64,000 nt of DNA from Mactromeris polynyma. Its lineage: Eukaryota > Mollusca > Bivalvia > Venerida > Mactridae. The notes below the pieces were generated by a model. The model saw only the letters and a program-made list of their open reading frames with translations, searched no databases and had not been told where the DNA came from. Made by a program: the position numbers and the translations under genes. The stretch lies in assembly GCA_032209605.1 (NCBI GenBank), contig JASFXZ010000018.1:5769904-5833903 (forward strand), written 5' to 3'. Below are positions 53,061 through 63,978 of the stretch, piece after piece; positions within the stretch are counted from its first letter, which is position 1; each line of letters starts with the position of its first letter.

Positions 53061-53256
53061 TGTCTGAATCTACCTGATATACATTTACCATAACATGGAT
53101 TTGAAAACCTCAAACTTCAGACAGTTTCGATGTATGGCAATTGTTTATAAATATAGGTAGCTTAACACATGCAAGCAATATGCAATATGCAGCAGATTGA
53201 CGCTCTTTTCAAATTGTTTTCATATGTCAGTAATTGAGAGGATACCATTTCTTGCT

Positions 53257-53334
53257 GAACATCTATCGAATCATTCACCCTCGAACATCTATCGAATCAT
53301 TCACCCTCGAACATCTATTGAATTATTCACCCTC
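53257..53334 (+). repeat. 26-bp tandem repeat, 3 copies
   Basis: GAACATCTATCGAATCATTC plus ACCCTC, repeated three times. The third copy has TTGAATTATT changes. Confidence 0.9.
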
Positions 53335-54437
53335 GTTGAGATTGTAACCTAGATTTGTTGGAATGTAAAAATGAACAAAAAAAAGCAAACGTCTTAACGA
53401 TCACCAATTACAAACCACAAAAATCCCTCTTAAGTTTGCTTTGTTATTTCAAGACCTACATAAAACACAAACGCCACTAATACATCAGTTTGCCAATTAC
53501 CCATGTGTTTTTTATGTTAATTCTGTTTTTTTGTGTCTTGGTTTTTTACTTCAGGGTGTAATGGTACTGCCCTATAAACTGTTACTTCTGACATGAGATA
53601 CGAGTATTGAGGCATAAAAGTGGATATGATATGGCTTATCATAATTATATGCCAATTAGTTGTCCACCTTGTCATTATGACAATTGGCACTGATCATAAA
53701 ATCACAAAAAGTATGGAACAAATAACAGAAAACGTAAGGTTTTTGAACCATAGATCCAATTATTTCTGTATTAATGTTTTTTCTGTGTCTTCTAGTGGTG
53801 TTTTCAGCTATAAACAATGGCTAGCTACCATGTTGCTGACAAATTCATAGTCCTATTAAAAGTGAGTTCTGGAAATTTCTACTGACTTTAAGACACTGGT
53901 TTTATTTGGCTGTCTGACTGTGGTGTAACTGCCATCCCAATAGCTCAGACCCAGGTTGTTAATTGTGACTTAAAATCCCTATTACAAAAAAGTCATCATC
54001 TTGGTCACCAACCAGCATGATCGAACTACAACAACTTCAAGTTAGAAATCAGAGATTAATAAGAAAATGCTCATGTGTTATTACTGCAATACTGAAAACA
54101 TACTTCTTGCCAATGTCTCAAACCCATGACCTGATTACTTGACATCTTGTATTTTCCTGATTGGGCTAAGTCAGTCAACACAAACTTGATCTGAGTTTGA
54201 ATGATTACACTGCAACAAGCATGTACAATCCTGAATCCTGCCTTTGGTCTTGAAATGAGTTCAACAGTGGTCAATGCTATCACTAAATGTTTATAATATT
54301 AGCAGTGAATGAAATAAAAAGTTCTACATTGTATTCAATTTTTAAAGCACAATATGAATTTAAAACAGTTTGATGAGTACAGGTTATGCTAAATAAATGG
54401 TAGAATTTGTGATGTGAAAATGTTTTAAAAAATCACG

Positions 54438-54552
54438 AAATTATCAAATAGTGTAAATTATCAACCAGTGTAATTATTAACCAGTGTAATTATCAACCAG
54501 TGTAATTATTAACCAGTGTAATTATCAAGCAGTGTAATTATAAATCATTGTA
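54438..54552 (+). repeat. 16-bp tandem repeat, about 7 copies
   Basis: AATTATCAACCAGTGT monomers, alternating ATCAACC and ATTAACC, with diverged end copies. Confidence 0.9.
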
Positions 54553-55073
54553 AACTTTTTTACTTACAGATATATGTCTATCACTTTTGACAAACTTGAC
54601 TTCCACGGACAACATCAGAAATTACCAAATTTCTGTCTTTTAACTTGCGAAAATATCAGTAGATGTTCCCTTACGCATGATCGGTAAAAAATTATGTTTA
54701 TATTATATTGGCATATCGGGCTTACTCATATACAAATTGTTGTAAAATAAAACAGATGAAATTAAAAACCTCCTCCAGGTTACTCTTCATTAACCTTTGA
54801 AGTTAAGTACCGGCATGAAAATTCTTCCCATTAAGTTATATGTACATGTGAGTACAACCAGGTTACACTAGAACCCAGTATTACATCATGGCATGGTTTA
54901 CCTCAGTCATTGTTAGGTCTGTTTTCCTCCCCAGGTAGTAAGAGATACTGATATATGAACAATATGCACTCAAGAACTCACTTATCAAGTAGATGGTTTT
55001 TTTTAAGTAAGGGTTTTAATCAACTTGACGAAGAACAGCTGGAATAAGGTTGGATGTAGCAATTCATTGATAT

Positions 55074-55163
55074 CAGGGGCCTAGGTAACCAAAACTGAAT
55101 ATCAGGGCCCAGATCCCTATAAAACTAGGCCTATACACCAATTTCAGCTAAGCTATGCCCCTG
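55074..55163 (+). mobile_element. short CAGGGGC-type element
   Basis: CAGGGGCCTAGGTAACC at the left and TTTCAGCTAAGCTATGCCCC plus TG at the right. It is a deletion derivative of the type seen at 51620-51813. Confidence 0.65.
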
Positions 55164-58100
55164 CAAATTATACCTTACCACACTAAAGTTGTGAAGAAGT
55201 CTTCAGTCACAAAGTGCACCTTTTTCTGTTAACATTAATTGCCGTTTCTTAATTTATACGTTTAAATGAACATTGATCAGCATATGAATCAGTAATGACT
55301 TCTAGATATGAAAACTTCTTTTCTAAGAATTTAATATGTAGCTATTATTTAGTAGGTTCTTCATATAAAGAGCAGGATGATATCTTATATAACACAAACT
55401 GTTGCCAAAATGAAAACAAAATTGACACTAGTGTGAATAAAAACCCACTTTATAGGTAATATTGATAATATATGTGCAATAAAATATCAAATTTAGAAAG
55501 TTATAACAGACTGTTCGATCAATCTTAGCCAGATTTTCTATTATCTTCTCGTACCAACATAAGAGTGTGTCTAGATAATACAGTGATTGAGTGCACCAAG
55601 AATATTCTCAGCTTACAAGACAAAGAGCTGTGTGAAGCTGCCTAATGCATTTCTAGAATTTATCTAGAAAAGCCTCAATAAAAAACAATTTTATCACAAG
55701 TTCCAAACACGTCATTACAAATGCCTGCCACTTCATTATGTCACAAGACAGACAACAAATATCCCAAAAGCAACCAGTTTTGTGGTTTATTTTCCTTCAT
55801 TAAAATCTAACAGTCACAATAAAATACATTTAAGCGCTGCTATGGGATTTAAAACCTCTTCTGTATGTGACGTCTTTTCATGAAAACGCAACATGTAATG
55901 TCAATATTTGCAAGGAGGAAACAATATTTACTCAATATGGTGACTTCGTTTTCATATTGCCATATGGGGAAAATATTGCTAACAGTCAGAACATCGTGAC
56001 GTCACTTGAAGAAGAGGTTGGAAATCGTACAGCGGCACTTATTTGGAGATAACCGGAATCCAATTTAGACGATATTGGATGCCTTCTCTATGTTCAACAT
56101 TACAGCACGAGTTTGGCGCAAAACAATAGCTAGTCTGTTTGGTAAAGAAGCATTTACATCAATCTGGTACCAAAATCTTCAACCAGTCAATTTCAATACA
56201 GGAAGTAGTTTATCAATGTGAAATCCGGACGTACTTTTGTATTTTGATACAATGAAGGTAATATAGTTTTAGGTAAAAAACATATGACAATTTCTAGGGT
56301 AAAGGCTCGAGAAATAGATTGTTGCAGATCAATATGCATCGTTGAAGTTATGGAAATTTCATAATGAGAAAATGAAATTAATAAATTTGTCTGGTAAAAG
56401 GTGACTCAATTAATATCTAATTTGATTGACACAGATGTAGTACATTTTAACCAATCAAAATATGGGAAATTTTGCAACAAGAAAGATCTAAATGAAATGT
56501 TTTCAGCCAGGTAAAGGTGGAAGGTATTGTAACCTAGGCAGTATTAATGTCTAGTACATTAATTATAAGTTATAACTAAACATAGGTTTGAGGTAGTTTG
56601 CTGTTTGGGAAGGAATAAGCAATACATTGTATATGAATTTAAGACACAGTAATAACAAGTCAAAATGTCTCGACTTTAAAGCAACTAAAAGAAAAGCAAA
56701 CTTGACTATCAAAAAGCAATTAGCCTCTTCAGTTTGTAGAAAAATATCTCAGACATCTGGGAAAACAATCAACTCTAAAAGCAGCCAAATCTTCAATCAG
56801 AGTTTTTGCCAGTCATTATGAATCAGTATCTCACTAAGGTTACCTTCTGTTGAGATATTTATCAGCGCTAGTATTAGTCAATTGTCAAAATCTTTTTTCA
56901 GTTTACAAATACTTAAAGAGATGAATACAGTCATCATTTTCCCAGCTACATTCTTTAAAATAGGTGGACGTTGGACAGAATAGCAGGAGTCTGCCTTGAT
57001 GCTTGAAAACATCATGTTGTTTATTCTGAATGCAGTTGCACAAAAATAAATACTATCAATATCATCAAATAAAAGATTTGCCAAACTAGGACAAACAGCT
57101 CAGAGTTCCCTTTGGTTTAGGACATATTCGACACAATAATGCCGCAACTATAACCCTCTCTTAAATATGATTATGCCATCAAAAATCTTAATATAAACCT
57201 TCTCTACTCTGAGGTTATTCTCAATTTATTCAACGAAATTTCCACATGTTAGCTGAACCTTAAAAAATAACAACTATATTAAAATGTCTCTACAACCACT
57301 TCTTGCAACAATCATCTATGGGCATACTGTGTGCACCATCACCTGAACCCCCACCCCCAATACACTGTATCCTGTACAATATATAGCCCTCTATAGCAAC
57401 CAGATTACTAGTATCTGATAGGCTAGGCTTACAACAAGATGCACCCAGTAACTGCCATCACATGTACCTTAAGATTGCAATTTTTCCAGAATTGTTTCCA
57501 GGAATTTGTTTTGCCTGTCCCAGGAGCCCTACGTATCAGACATTTCTATCACAGAATCAGTCTGTAAATAACTTTATCTATGTAACAATGTTTACAATCG
57601 TGTACATCACATCCACACGGATTTCGTATATAACACTGCACAGATTATATCATACATACCATGTTTTACAAAGATACAAAGTTTCATATTAACCAGCAAG
57701 TTGTTGTACTATCCCTGTAAGATTATTTTAACCTTGAGAAAATACCACAGAGGTAAATATAAACAGTTTCTTTAAGATTTGATAGAAGGTCTTTTTTCCA
57801 ATCTATTTGATTCCAGAAGAATATATTTTATACCCATTTTAGAACCCATTCAAACCATGCTCTAGGAGTTACCCTTGTCCATCAGTCACCATCCAGCCAG
57901 TCTCCTCTGTCACTCACATGTTCAACAGGTTGCCTAGGGAATGAAATTAGAATACTGCCCCATGTCCATTTACTGCTGATACATTAGCAAGTCATGTTAC
58001 CCCCATTGCCCCACCCCCACCCCAGCTAACAACCAAACTGTACAACTCGGTCATCTTTGATCATTCCCTTCTGAAAGCAATTCATTGGTTGACTAACATT

Positions 58101-58719
58101 CAAATATGAACATTGTCCACTGTTTCCAAATGTTAGCCAACAATTTGCTTTACTTATGTGACAATGCCATGATCATGTCTAAAATAACTGAACATATAAC
58201 CCAAACGCGATAGACTGAAATGTCTACAATGCAATTTTCCTTTTATTCTTCATATTTAAGGAGTATCCAAACGTAATATATTGTGCAAGATGTTTTCATG
58301 GGATGAAATCAAAGCAGCCGAAGTATAAACATTTGTTATTTATCAACAAGGATCTAAATAGCACATTTGGATTATACAACTTTATCTACACCTACAAGAC
58401 TATGAAGAAATTTCCAACAAGTCAAAACTAAAGGATTATTTAAAACATCAGCATTTCTCAAGGTAATGATATTCACTGTAACTGCTGGTTACAACTCAAA
58501 TATTGTCAGAAAGGTCGTTAACTTTGGATGTTTGTTTGTACATACCTCTTGTAACAAAAACTGTTTATTCTGGACACATGTACAGGAAGGTATTCATGTA
58601 ATCATCTCACAACAATAACACCAAAACATTTCTTCTATACTTACAACCATGGTGTAACAATAACAGAATATCTTCCCATCAGGGACATAACAAATGTTGT
58701 GTTCTCAATACAAGTTACA

Positions 58720-58868
58720 CCTGCCCAGCGTTCAAGAAAGGTATTTGCGGCTCACGTTTCGTAACATCTTGCAATTTGGTTCCCCAAGTGCAGTCGATGT
58801 GATACGGTGGGCAAGGGATACAATACAATGCGCTCGCGACTGTTAGCCGTAACTGAACGCAAGGCTGG
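58720..58868 (+). mobile_element. GCGTTCAGTAAAGG-family MITE
   Basis: CCAGCGTTCAAGAAAGGTAT to GTTAGCCGTAACTGAACGCA, near-identical in layout to the copy at 10281. Confidence 0.8.
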
Positions 58869-59113
58869 TTGCGAAATCTACTTATTCGCAAAAAAACATT
58901 TCTTTTCAGTAGAATTTTAGCAACTGATTATAGATGACTTTATATAGTATCTTGCAACAGTTTACAGCATCATATTATGTCCATCTGTGATAATCAATAT
59001 GCAGGATTAAATATAATTCATATGCATATTTTTTTTAATTATTTAAGAGAATTGTCTTATTTCATTGGTTCTCTGAACAACTTGTGTTTCATTACCTTGG
59101 TTTAATACTCAGG

Positions 59114-59188
59114 AGTTCTCTCCCTTTATCCCTTCTAGAGTTTTCTCCCTTTATCCTGTCTAGAGTTCTCTCCCTTTATCCCTTCGAT
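59114..59188 (+). repeat. 25-bp tandem repeat, 3 copies
   Basis: Three copies of AGTTCTCTCCCTTTATCC plus CTTCTAG. The same monomer occurs twice at 31708-31757 inside another repeat, so the two loci share a source element. Confidence 0.85.
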
Positions 59189-59432
59189 AGTATATACATA
59201 GAACAAGGAGTCTTATATCAGGAAATGAAGCACTGTTTTTACTACCAATAGGAAACTCTAATAAAACTAAAAATTCTTGATGCTGAGTAAATAATTACCA
59301 GAGGAAAGTTACCTTAGCATATTTTTATTGCCATAACATCTACTGAAAAAAAGGAGGGGCCAAGTCTGGGGGTTCATTACATAAAATCAGATTTCAGTGG
59401 AAGAAAGTTAACCACAGAAAACATGTAATTAC

Positions 59433-59615
59433 CTTGAGCTAGTTTTGTAGGTAATGTTATTGCACTTCCGTCCATAAAACATTGCTTAGCAACAGGAATT
59501 AAGGTAAAGATGCTGTCTTGGTTTTCGATGTAGCAATGTTCTTTTTCCACACCAGTTCCACTAATGATAATGTCAGATGGCGGGACAGCATCTATAGTTC
59601 CAATTGTAGTCCGAC
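59433..59615 (-). CDS. PHLDB1-like: LL5/PHLDB1-like gene, exon carrying most of the FHA domain
   Basis: This 183-bp phase 1-1 exon has acceptor tattatag at its 5' side and donor CAAG|GTAATT at its 3' side. It begins with the FHA signature GRTTIG (its first Gly codon is completed from the previous exon) and continues through GTGVEKEHCYIEN and MDGSAITLPTKLAQG. The aligned human PHLDB1 segments are GRTVIG, GPGLAPEHCYIEN and IDGLPVRQPTRLTQG. The Gly-Arg and His of the FHA fold are present. The canonical Ser of the phosphopeptide-binding SxxH is absent, as it is in vertebrate PHLDB1, so this is a family trait and not decay. The exon ends in the middle of the FHA fold, and the next coding piece lies 28.2 kb away. 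No in-frame stop or frameshift is seen, so the gene looks intact here. Confidence 0.92.
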
Positions 59616-59795
59616 CTATAATACAACAATAAGACATTTTTTACCATATAATTAAGCATTATTAAAGCATCATAGAACTCTTGCATAGTTTGACAGCTGG
59701 TTAAACCAATTGAATAGAAACAAGAAATATCATGAAAAAGATGTTCGGCACAATTTGAAGGTTAAGAATTGTTGTGCAACATAAAAAAATGTCGA

Positions 59796-60017
59796 GATGT
59801 TACGATTGCTGGTCACTCCAGATCCAAAGTGGATTTCGGTAAATTCACCGAAATGCAGTGGATTTCAGTAAGGTAACGCACCTTTTATCGAAAGGTTAAC
59901 CAATCCGCGTCAAGGTTTCAAACGTTGTTCGGTTGAAGAGAAATTGCCTTGGTGCTTAACGTAAGATTTGATTGGTTTACACAACACTGATATGCAAATA
60001 GCAAAACCATGTTAGTC
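59796..60017 (-). repeat. AACCAATC-type dispersed repeat, inverted copy
   Basis: AGGTTAACCAATCCGCGTCA and GATTTGATTGGTTTACACAA are the reverse-oriented counterparts of the copy at 12148. The high-coordinate end reads AGCAAAACCATGTTAGT. Confidence 0.75.
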
Positions 60018-60224
60018 AGGAAAAATTGATCCTGTTGTTGCAGAGAAGTTGTTGATCTAGAGAGGGCTGATCTAAAGAGGTTGCGCTATACAAATACATA
60101 AATAGGGAGTGCCATTTGTAACGAGGGATAAAAAATAAAAGAGATCGTAAGTTGTTACAGTGAACACCATACACATACATACGGTAAGACAATACATAGA
60201 CCCCCCCCCCCCCCCGAGAAAACA

Positions 60225-60370
60225 AGTCTACAAAACATTAGGCACTTAGGAGTCGCAAGGGTAAACATGTATAGGAATAGGGGTGCAAGGAATCGTCTGG
60301 CCTACCATAAAAACAACTATGGAGAATTTAGGGGGACAACAATGGAGGGAAACAATCTGGTGTATGGGCA
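60225..60370 (-). repeat. dispersed repeat, copy 3, inverted
   Basis: CTACAAAACATTAGGCACTT and TTTAGGGGGACAACAATGG are reverse-complement counterparts of copy 1. Confidence 0.6.
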
Positions 60371-60489
60371 AAAAGTAGATGCCCTGGGAAGCCTCTGTAC
60401 CACTAACAAGTCAAGTAGTATAGACTTTTTGCAATAACTTGGTTGATCAAAGGGTTATGTTAATTTCTATTATTGCACACACACTATAC

Positions 60490-60610
60490 CTGGTTGTAGA
60501 GGCAGTATGGTAACAGCTGTAGACAATCTACCACTCCCCATACTGACCAGATGTGGCTGATCACTCTGTACCTTGACAACATTCTCGGTTTCAGTAATCT
60601 GTACTTGATC
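60490..60610 (-). CDS. PHLDB1-like: LL5/PHLDB1-like gene, exon encoding the conserved block just before and entering the FHA domain
   Basis: The exon runs from a clear acceptor (tattttacag at 60620-60611) to a donor (CCAG|GTATAG at 60490/60489). It is 121 bp, starting in phase 0 and ending in phase 1. Its product contains KVQSDQPHLVSMGSGRLST followed by AVTILPLQPG. This closely matches the vertebrate PHLDB1 N-terminal block KVQTDKPHLVSLGSGRLST as I remember it. PHLDB/LL5 proteins are cytoplasmic scaffolds that link cortical microtubule capture (CLASP complexes), PIP3-rich membrane and adhesion or podosome-like sites. The last Gly codon is split across the intron and begins the FHA motif GRTTIG. 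The intron to the next exon is 874 bp. Identity is strong for the LL5/PHLDB family; assignment to PHLDB1 rather than another paralogue rests on the FHA domain being present. Confidence 0.87.
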
Positions 60611-60917
60611 CTGTAAAATATATAAGGGAGGTAACTCAAAACCATTTTTCATGAGCAATCTAAAGTTGTTTCCCTTAACAGGTATTGCATTTTTTGACAC
60701 AATTAATATTATTGCCTATTCATTAATTTTTCATGTAATAATTTTCACTAAGGGTGATTAATATTCACTTGAATATATTTGCTGTTTATAAGTCTAATAT
60801 TGATACAAAGTTAAATATCAGAAAACGATAACTTATATTCTGCTAGATTAAATTTTATCAAGACAATTATACAAGTTATGATTATATTTTATAAGTATCT
60901 GATAAAATACACAAGAC

Positions 60918-61055
60918 ATTTATTTCGAATAATACATGGTTTCTAATAGGCCATTTCAATTTGACATGCATAAGATACATCAGGACCTGATATTTATTTC
61001 GGATGATACCAAGTATTGGGACAAAAAGTTGTCGAATAAATGAGGTCCGACTGTA
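60918..61055 (+). mobile_element. CAGTTGGACCTCG-family MITE, truncated at the left
   Basis: It starts within TTTATTTCGAATAATACATGG, an internal family sequence also at 29408, and ends TGAGGTCCGACTGTA. Confidence 0.75.
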
Positions 61056-61420
61056 TTACAAAAACCTACAAGAATTTCACATCACACCCAATATCGTAAC
61101 AGTTCACAGAGTTTATGAGACAAAAATGAGCCATTCATTGTGTTAAAGCAGAAGTTATGGTGTAAAACCTGCTTGTTCTTCTTCCTTTTTCGTCTTGCAC
61201 TGCTTTCAAACATGACTGTCATTTACAGCATTGATAAATCAGTAAAACAGGACAGAACCATGTTATTTTCTGAAATAGAGAAAAAAGAAATAAAATCCAA
61301 TAGATAAGGCCGATCTTAAAAACATCTTCATTTCCCCTTGCAATAATGGAAAGTTATGTTGATACTAAGAGGAAAAACATTTTTTGGATACAATTGTCCT
61401 TTTATTAAGACCATTTTAAA

Positions 61421-61778
61421 TACAGAAAAACCTTACTTAAAGACCTTCTTGCAATTATGACCATCTCATTACTAAAACCTTATTTCATGGTAAAGTTTTC
61501 AATTGTACAGTAAAACCTCACTTACAGACCACCTCAATAATAAGACCACCTCAATATTCAGAACACCATTTTAAGTCCATTTTCACCCTTTTGCTCTTTA
61601 TTCAACATCAGTATTAAGACGACCTCAGTAAGAAGAGCAGTTTCAAGGGTCCCAAGGGTGATCTTATTATTGAGGTTTTACTGTACATTATTTTAACTCA
61701 ATTAACCAACCATCACAAAATTAGGACAAACATACCTACAAGAACCAATGATGGTCTTACTAGTGAGCTTTCACTGTA
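61421..61778 (+). mobile_element. older CAGTAAAACC-family element interrupted by a younger relative
   Basis: The left part starts TACAGAAAAACCTTACTTAA. The right part ends GGTCTTACTAGTGAGCTTTC then ACTGTA. The insertion of the element at 61506-61685 separates them. Confidence 0.75.
61506..61685 (+). mobile_element. intact CAGTAAAACC-family MITE, nested inside an older copy
   Basis: The left end TACAGTAAAACCTCACTTA and right end GAGGTTTTACTGTA are inverted repeats, flanked by TA on each side. It sits inside a diverged relative (61421-61778). Confidence 0.88.
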
Positions 61779-61914
61779 ACTTGAATTTGTGTATTATACA
61801 AAATCAGTCATTATCTCGTGCACATCTATATTTACTTGAGAATGGTTGTAAATAAACATTGAGGAGATCAGACAATGTATAACGTCATGTTTTGAGGAAC
61901 ATGAAAATATCCAT

Positions 61915-61975
61915 CAATGGGTCTACGGATTGCAGGTATGTAATGCTAACCACTACACCACAGCGACCTTACATC
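61915..61975 (-). mobile_element. degenerate tRNA-like / SINE fragment
   Basis: The minus strand reads TGTGGTGTAGTGGTTAGCA, an A-box-like segment typical of tRNA-derived SINE heads. The B box is degenerate (AATCCGTAGACCC). It is too decayed to be a tRNA gene. Confidence 0.4.
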
Positions 61976-62526
61976 ATTTTCTTGTAAATTTAACTTATAT
62001 CAAGTTGATTAAGGTTAACTTCACTTTGGACGAAGTACGGGGCGGATTTTTACATCCGCCACACAACACCAGCTGAAGTAAAGTAATATTGAAAATGTTT
62101 TGAGGAACACGAAAAATTGGTCAATGGCGCTACACGGATTCATGTTTTACAAACAATTGACCAAAAGACATTGCGTACAAAGTAACAGTACATGTATTCT
62201 CAAATAACTTTTAATTGATAGTATAATTACATAATAGCTTGCTTTTATCAGCAATCAACAGTCCTGTACTATATCTCCTGGTATGTGAATCCAAATGAAC
62301 CTATCTGCATATAAATAAAGAAGTTGATACACTAGTTACACTTTCAATCTGTAAGTTATATCATTTGTTTGATTTGAAAGTGGCAAAACTGAAGAGATTC
62401 TGTTTTATAATGGTGCTTCAAGTCACATAAACAGCCCGAGACTTGTAGTGACCTTGCCAGCCAGAACAGAAAATGTTCAGTTATAGCTAACAGCTGCCTA
62501 CATTACCGAACTGTTTTGTTTGGTAT

Positions 62527-62622
62527 ACCTAACCCACCATATAACATTCACTGCACATGGGGAACCAAATTGCAAACATTACAAAACGTTAGCCGCAAAC
62601 ACCTTTACTGAACACAGGGTTG
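62527..62622 (-). mobile_element. GCGTTCAGTAAAGG-family MITE, truncated and inverted
   Basis: CATGGGGAACCAAATTGCAA and ACACCTTTACTGAACAC are the reverse complement of the family's left half. Confidence 0.72.
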
Positions 62623-62809
62623 CTGGACAGCTCCTTCCCTCACAAATTCTACATTTCAACTTGGATTCGAACCTGTAGCAAACTCAGCTACAACAACTAC
62701 AACTAAACATATTTAAAACTGCCATCATGTGACGAGATGCAATCAAGAACATCGGCAGACAGCAAGAGAAACTAACTGGTGGACAAGATAAGAAATTACT
62801 GCTTTTTAC

Positions 62810-62842
62810 CTCAATATCTTCTGAAATTTGATGGGACACCAT
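62810..62842 (-). CDS. candidate first coding exon of the LL5/PHLDB1-like gene
   Basis: An ATG at 62842 (reading down the minus strand) opens 11 codons, MVSHQISEDIE, followed directly by a GTAAAA donor. An in-frame TAA lies 24 bases upstream of this ATG, which fits a translation start. The exon would end in phase 0, and the next recognised exon (60610-60490) starts in phase 0, so the two join in frame. In human PHLDB1 a short, poorly conserved leader precedes the same conserved block. The exon is very short and has no similarity support of its own, so the call rests on phase, donor and position. The true start could instead lie in another exon further upstream or beyond the window. No promoter or 5' UTR boundary could be assigned. 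Confidence 0.4.
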
Positions 62843-63686
62843 TAGTATACAAATAACTAAGTTTTATGGTATACTTTAATATTGGTATATTTTGGATAAT
62901 GTGGAGCTATTTCGGAAATATAATATTTACCAATCTTATCAGGACTTAAGTTTCATGGTTATAAATCTATAATAAAAAAAACAGATTTGCGGATACTCAA
63001 CATATGCAATAAAATTGAATATGAATAAAACCACAGAATCTGATATATTTGATCAAAAAACAAATCTTACAGAACTTCATAGCAGAAAAAACCACATTGT
63101 CTCTTCAGGCCAGCAAAATAATGCATATAACAGGTTTTGGCAACAGTAGCGTTTCATATCTCAGCAAAATCCTGCAGTAAGATTGATATTTTATCTATTT
63201 CCATACCGAACATGTTTAAAACACTTTTAAGTAGATAAGAACCTGCTGATTTTCCTTGTAGACCCTGGCTTCGCAGCTATCAAAAGTAAAAACATAATTT
63301 CTAATTCTATTCAGATTAAAGGTAGTTAACTGAATTGGTCTAACATTTTAAAACAATGTATGCACACTTTTTGCAAGTCGTTTGTATCAAATTAAAATAA
63401 TGTACAGACATATAATATATATTATATTCTAATGTTTTTCTTCTCAAAATATTGTGAATATTTGTTTCAAAGCTTGTTTGTGTTTTGAAACATACACACA
63501 AAACAAAATTTACTTTTATTAGAATTGATATATTTACCATATTTATACAGATGGGTGGCATGAACTTCTATCTTAACTTATACTGCCACAAAAACAGTTA
63601 TGAATACTTTAAAGATTAAACATCACAATTCTCCTAGATTTGAAAAAAAAAACTATCGCTTAATTAAAAATTCATTAAACCTGTCT

Positions 63687-63699
63687 TCATGGCTCAAGG
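63687..63699 (+). repeat. left target-site duplication of the SINE
   Basis: TCATGGCTCAAGG, identical to 63966-63978. Confidence 0.9.
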
Positions 63700-63965
63700 C
63701 GCGGCCGTGTTCCAGTGGTTAGTGCGCTGGACTTGTAACCCGGCGATCTGGGTTCGATTCCCGGTCGCGGCAGGTCATACCCTTCCATGAAAATTTGACA
63801 AAAATGTCGATTTTCCTCCACATGTGGAGAAGTTGCCGGCTCCTTGTGGAAGGGTAAGTTAGTACTGGTAAGAATTCAGTCCAGGAAAAACTGGTTAGGT
63901 GAACCGGCCACCGTATATAACTGAAATATCGTTGAGAAACGGCGTTTAACCCGATGAAACAAACA
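63700..63965 (+). mobile_element. tRNA-derived SINE with intact target-site duplication
   Basis: The 5' head has RNA polymerase III promoter boxes: an A-box-like TTCCAGTGGTTAGTGC and a perfect B-box GGTTCGATTCC near 63752-63762. A 3' body follows, ending in an ACTGAAATATCGTTGAGAA-type segment, then GGCGTTTAACCCG and an (AAAC)-like tail. I remember this ending from molluscan, especially bivalve, SINEs. The element is bracketed by identical 13-bp direct repeats, TCATGGCTCAAGG, at 63687-63699 and 63966-63978. This is the hallmark of LINE-mediated insertion. The tRNA head does not fold into a full cloverleaf acceptor stem, so it is not a functional tRNA gene. Confidence 0.9.
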
Positions 63966-63978
63966 TCATGGCTCAAGG
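63966..63978 (+). repeat. right target-site duplication of the SINE
   Basis: TCATGGCTCAAGG, identical to 63687-63699, directly after the A-rich tail. Confidence 0.9.

Larger units (their letters stand above)
31210..59432 (-). other. intron 3 of the LL5/PHLDB1-like gene, giant and rich in satellite arrays
   Basis: A 28.2-kb phase-1 GT-AG intron that splits the FHA domain. Four tandem arrays (33-bp, GAT/AAT, 25-bp and 51-bp) make up about 10 kb of it. It also carries several TIR elements and a possible coding-like segment at 44602-44745. The spans 31804-34251, 44750-47088, 49300-51600, 53340-54430, 54560-58700 and 59190-59430 are AT-rich and mostly unique-looking. Apart from the small repeats listed separately, I see nothing in them. 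Confidence 0.85.
59616..60489 (-). other. intron 2 of the LL5/PHLDB1-like gene
   Basis: An 874-bp phase-1 intron with GT-AG ends. It contains an AACCAATC-type dispersed repeat at 59796-60017, a poly-C tract near 60200-60215 and a third copy of a dispersed repeat at 60225-60370. Nothing else is seen. Confidence 0.85.
60611..62809 (-). other. intron 1 of the LL5/PHLDB1-like gene (if the start exon is right)
   Basis: A 2.2-kb stretch between the candidate first exon and the first recognised exon. It contains a truncated CAGT-type TIR element at 60918-61055, a nested pair of CAGTAAAACC elements at 61421-61778, a tRNA-like fragment near 61915-61975 and a CTTTACTGAAC-type element at 62527-62622. 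No coding exon was recognised. Confidence 0.4.

Noticed and set aside
63700..63775. Functional tRNA gene
   Set aside because: A and B boxes are good, but the acceptor stem does not close together with the T arm, and the sequence continues into a SINE body with target duplications.
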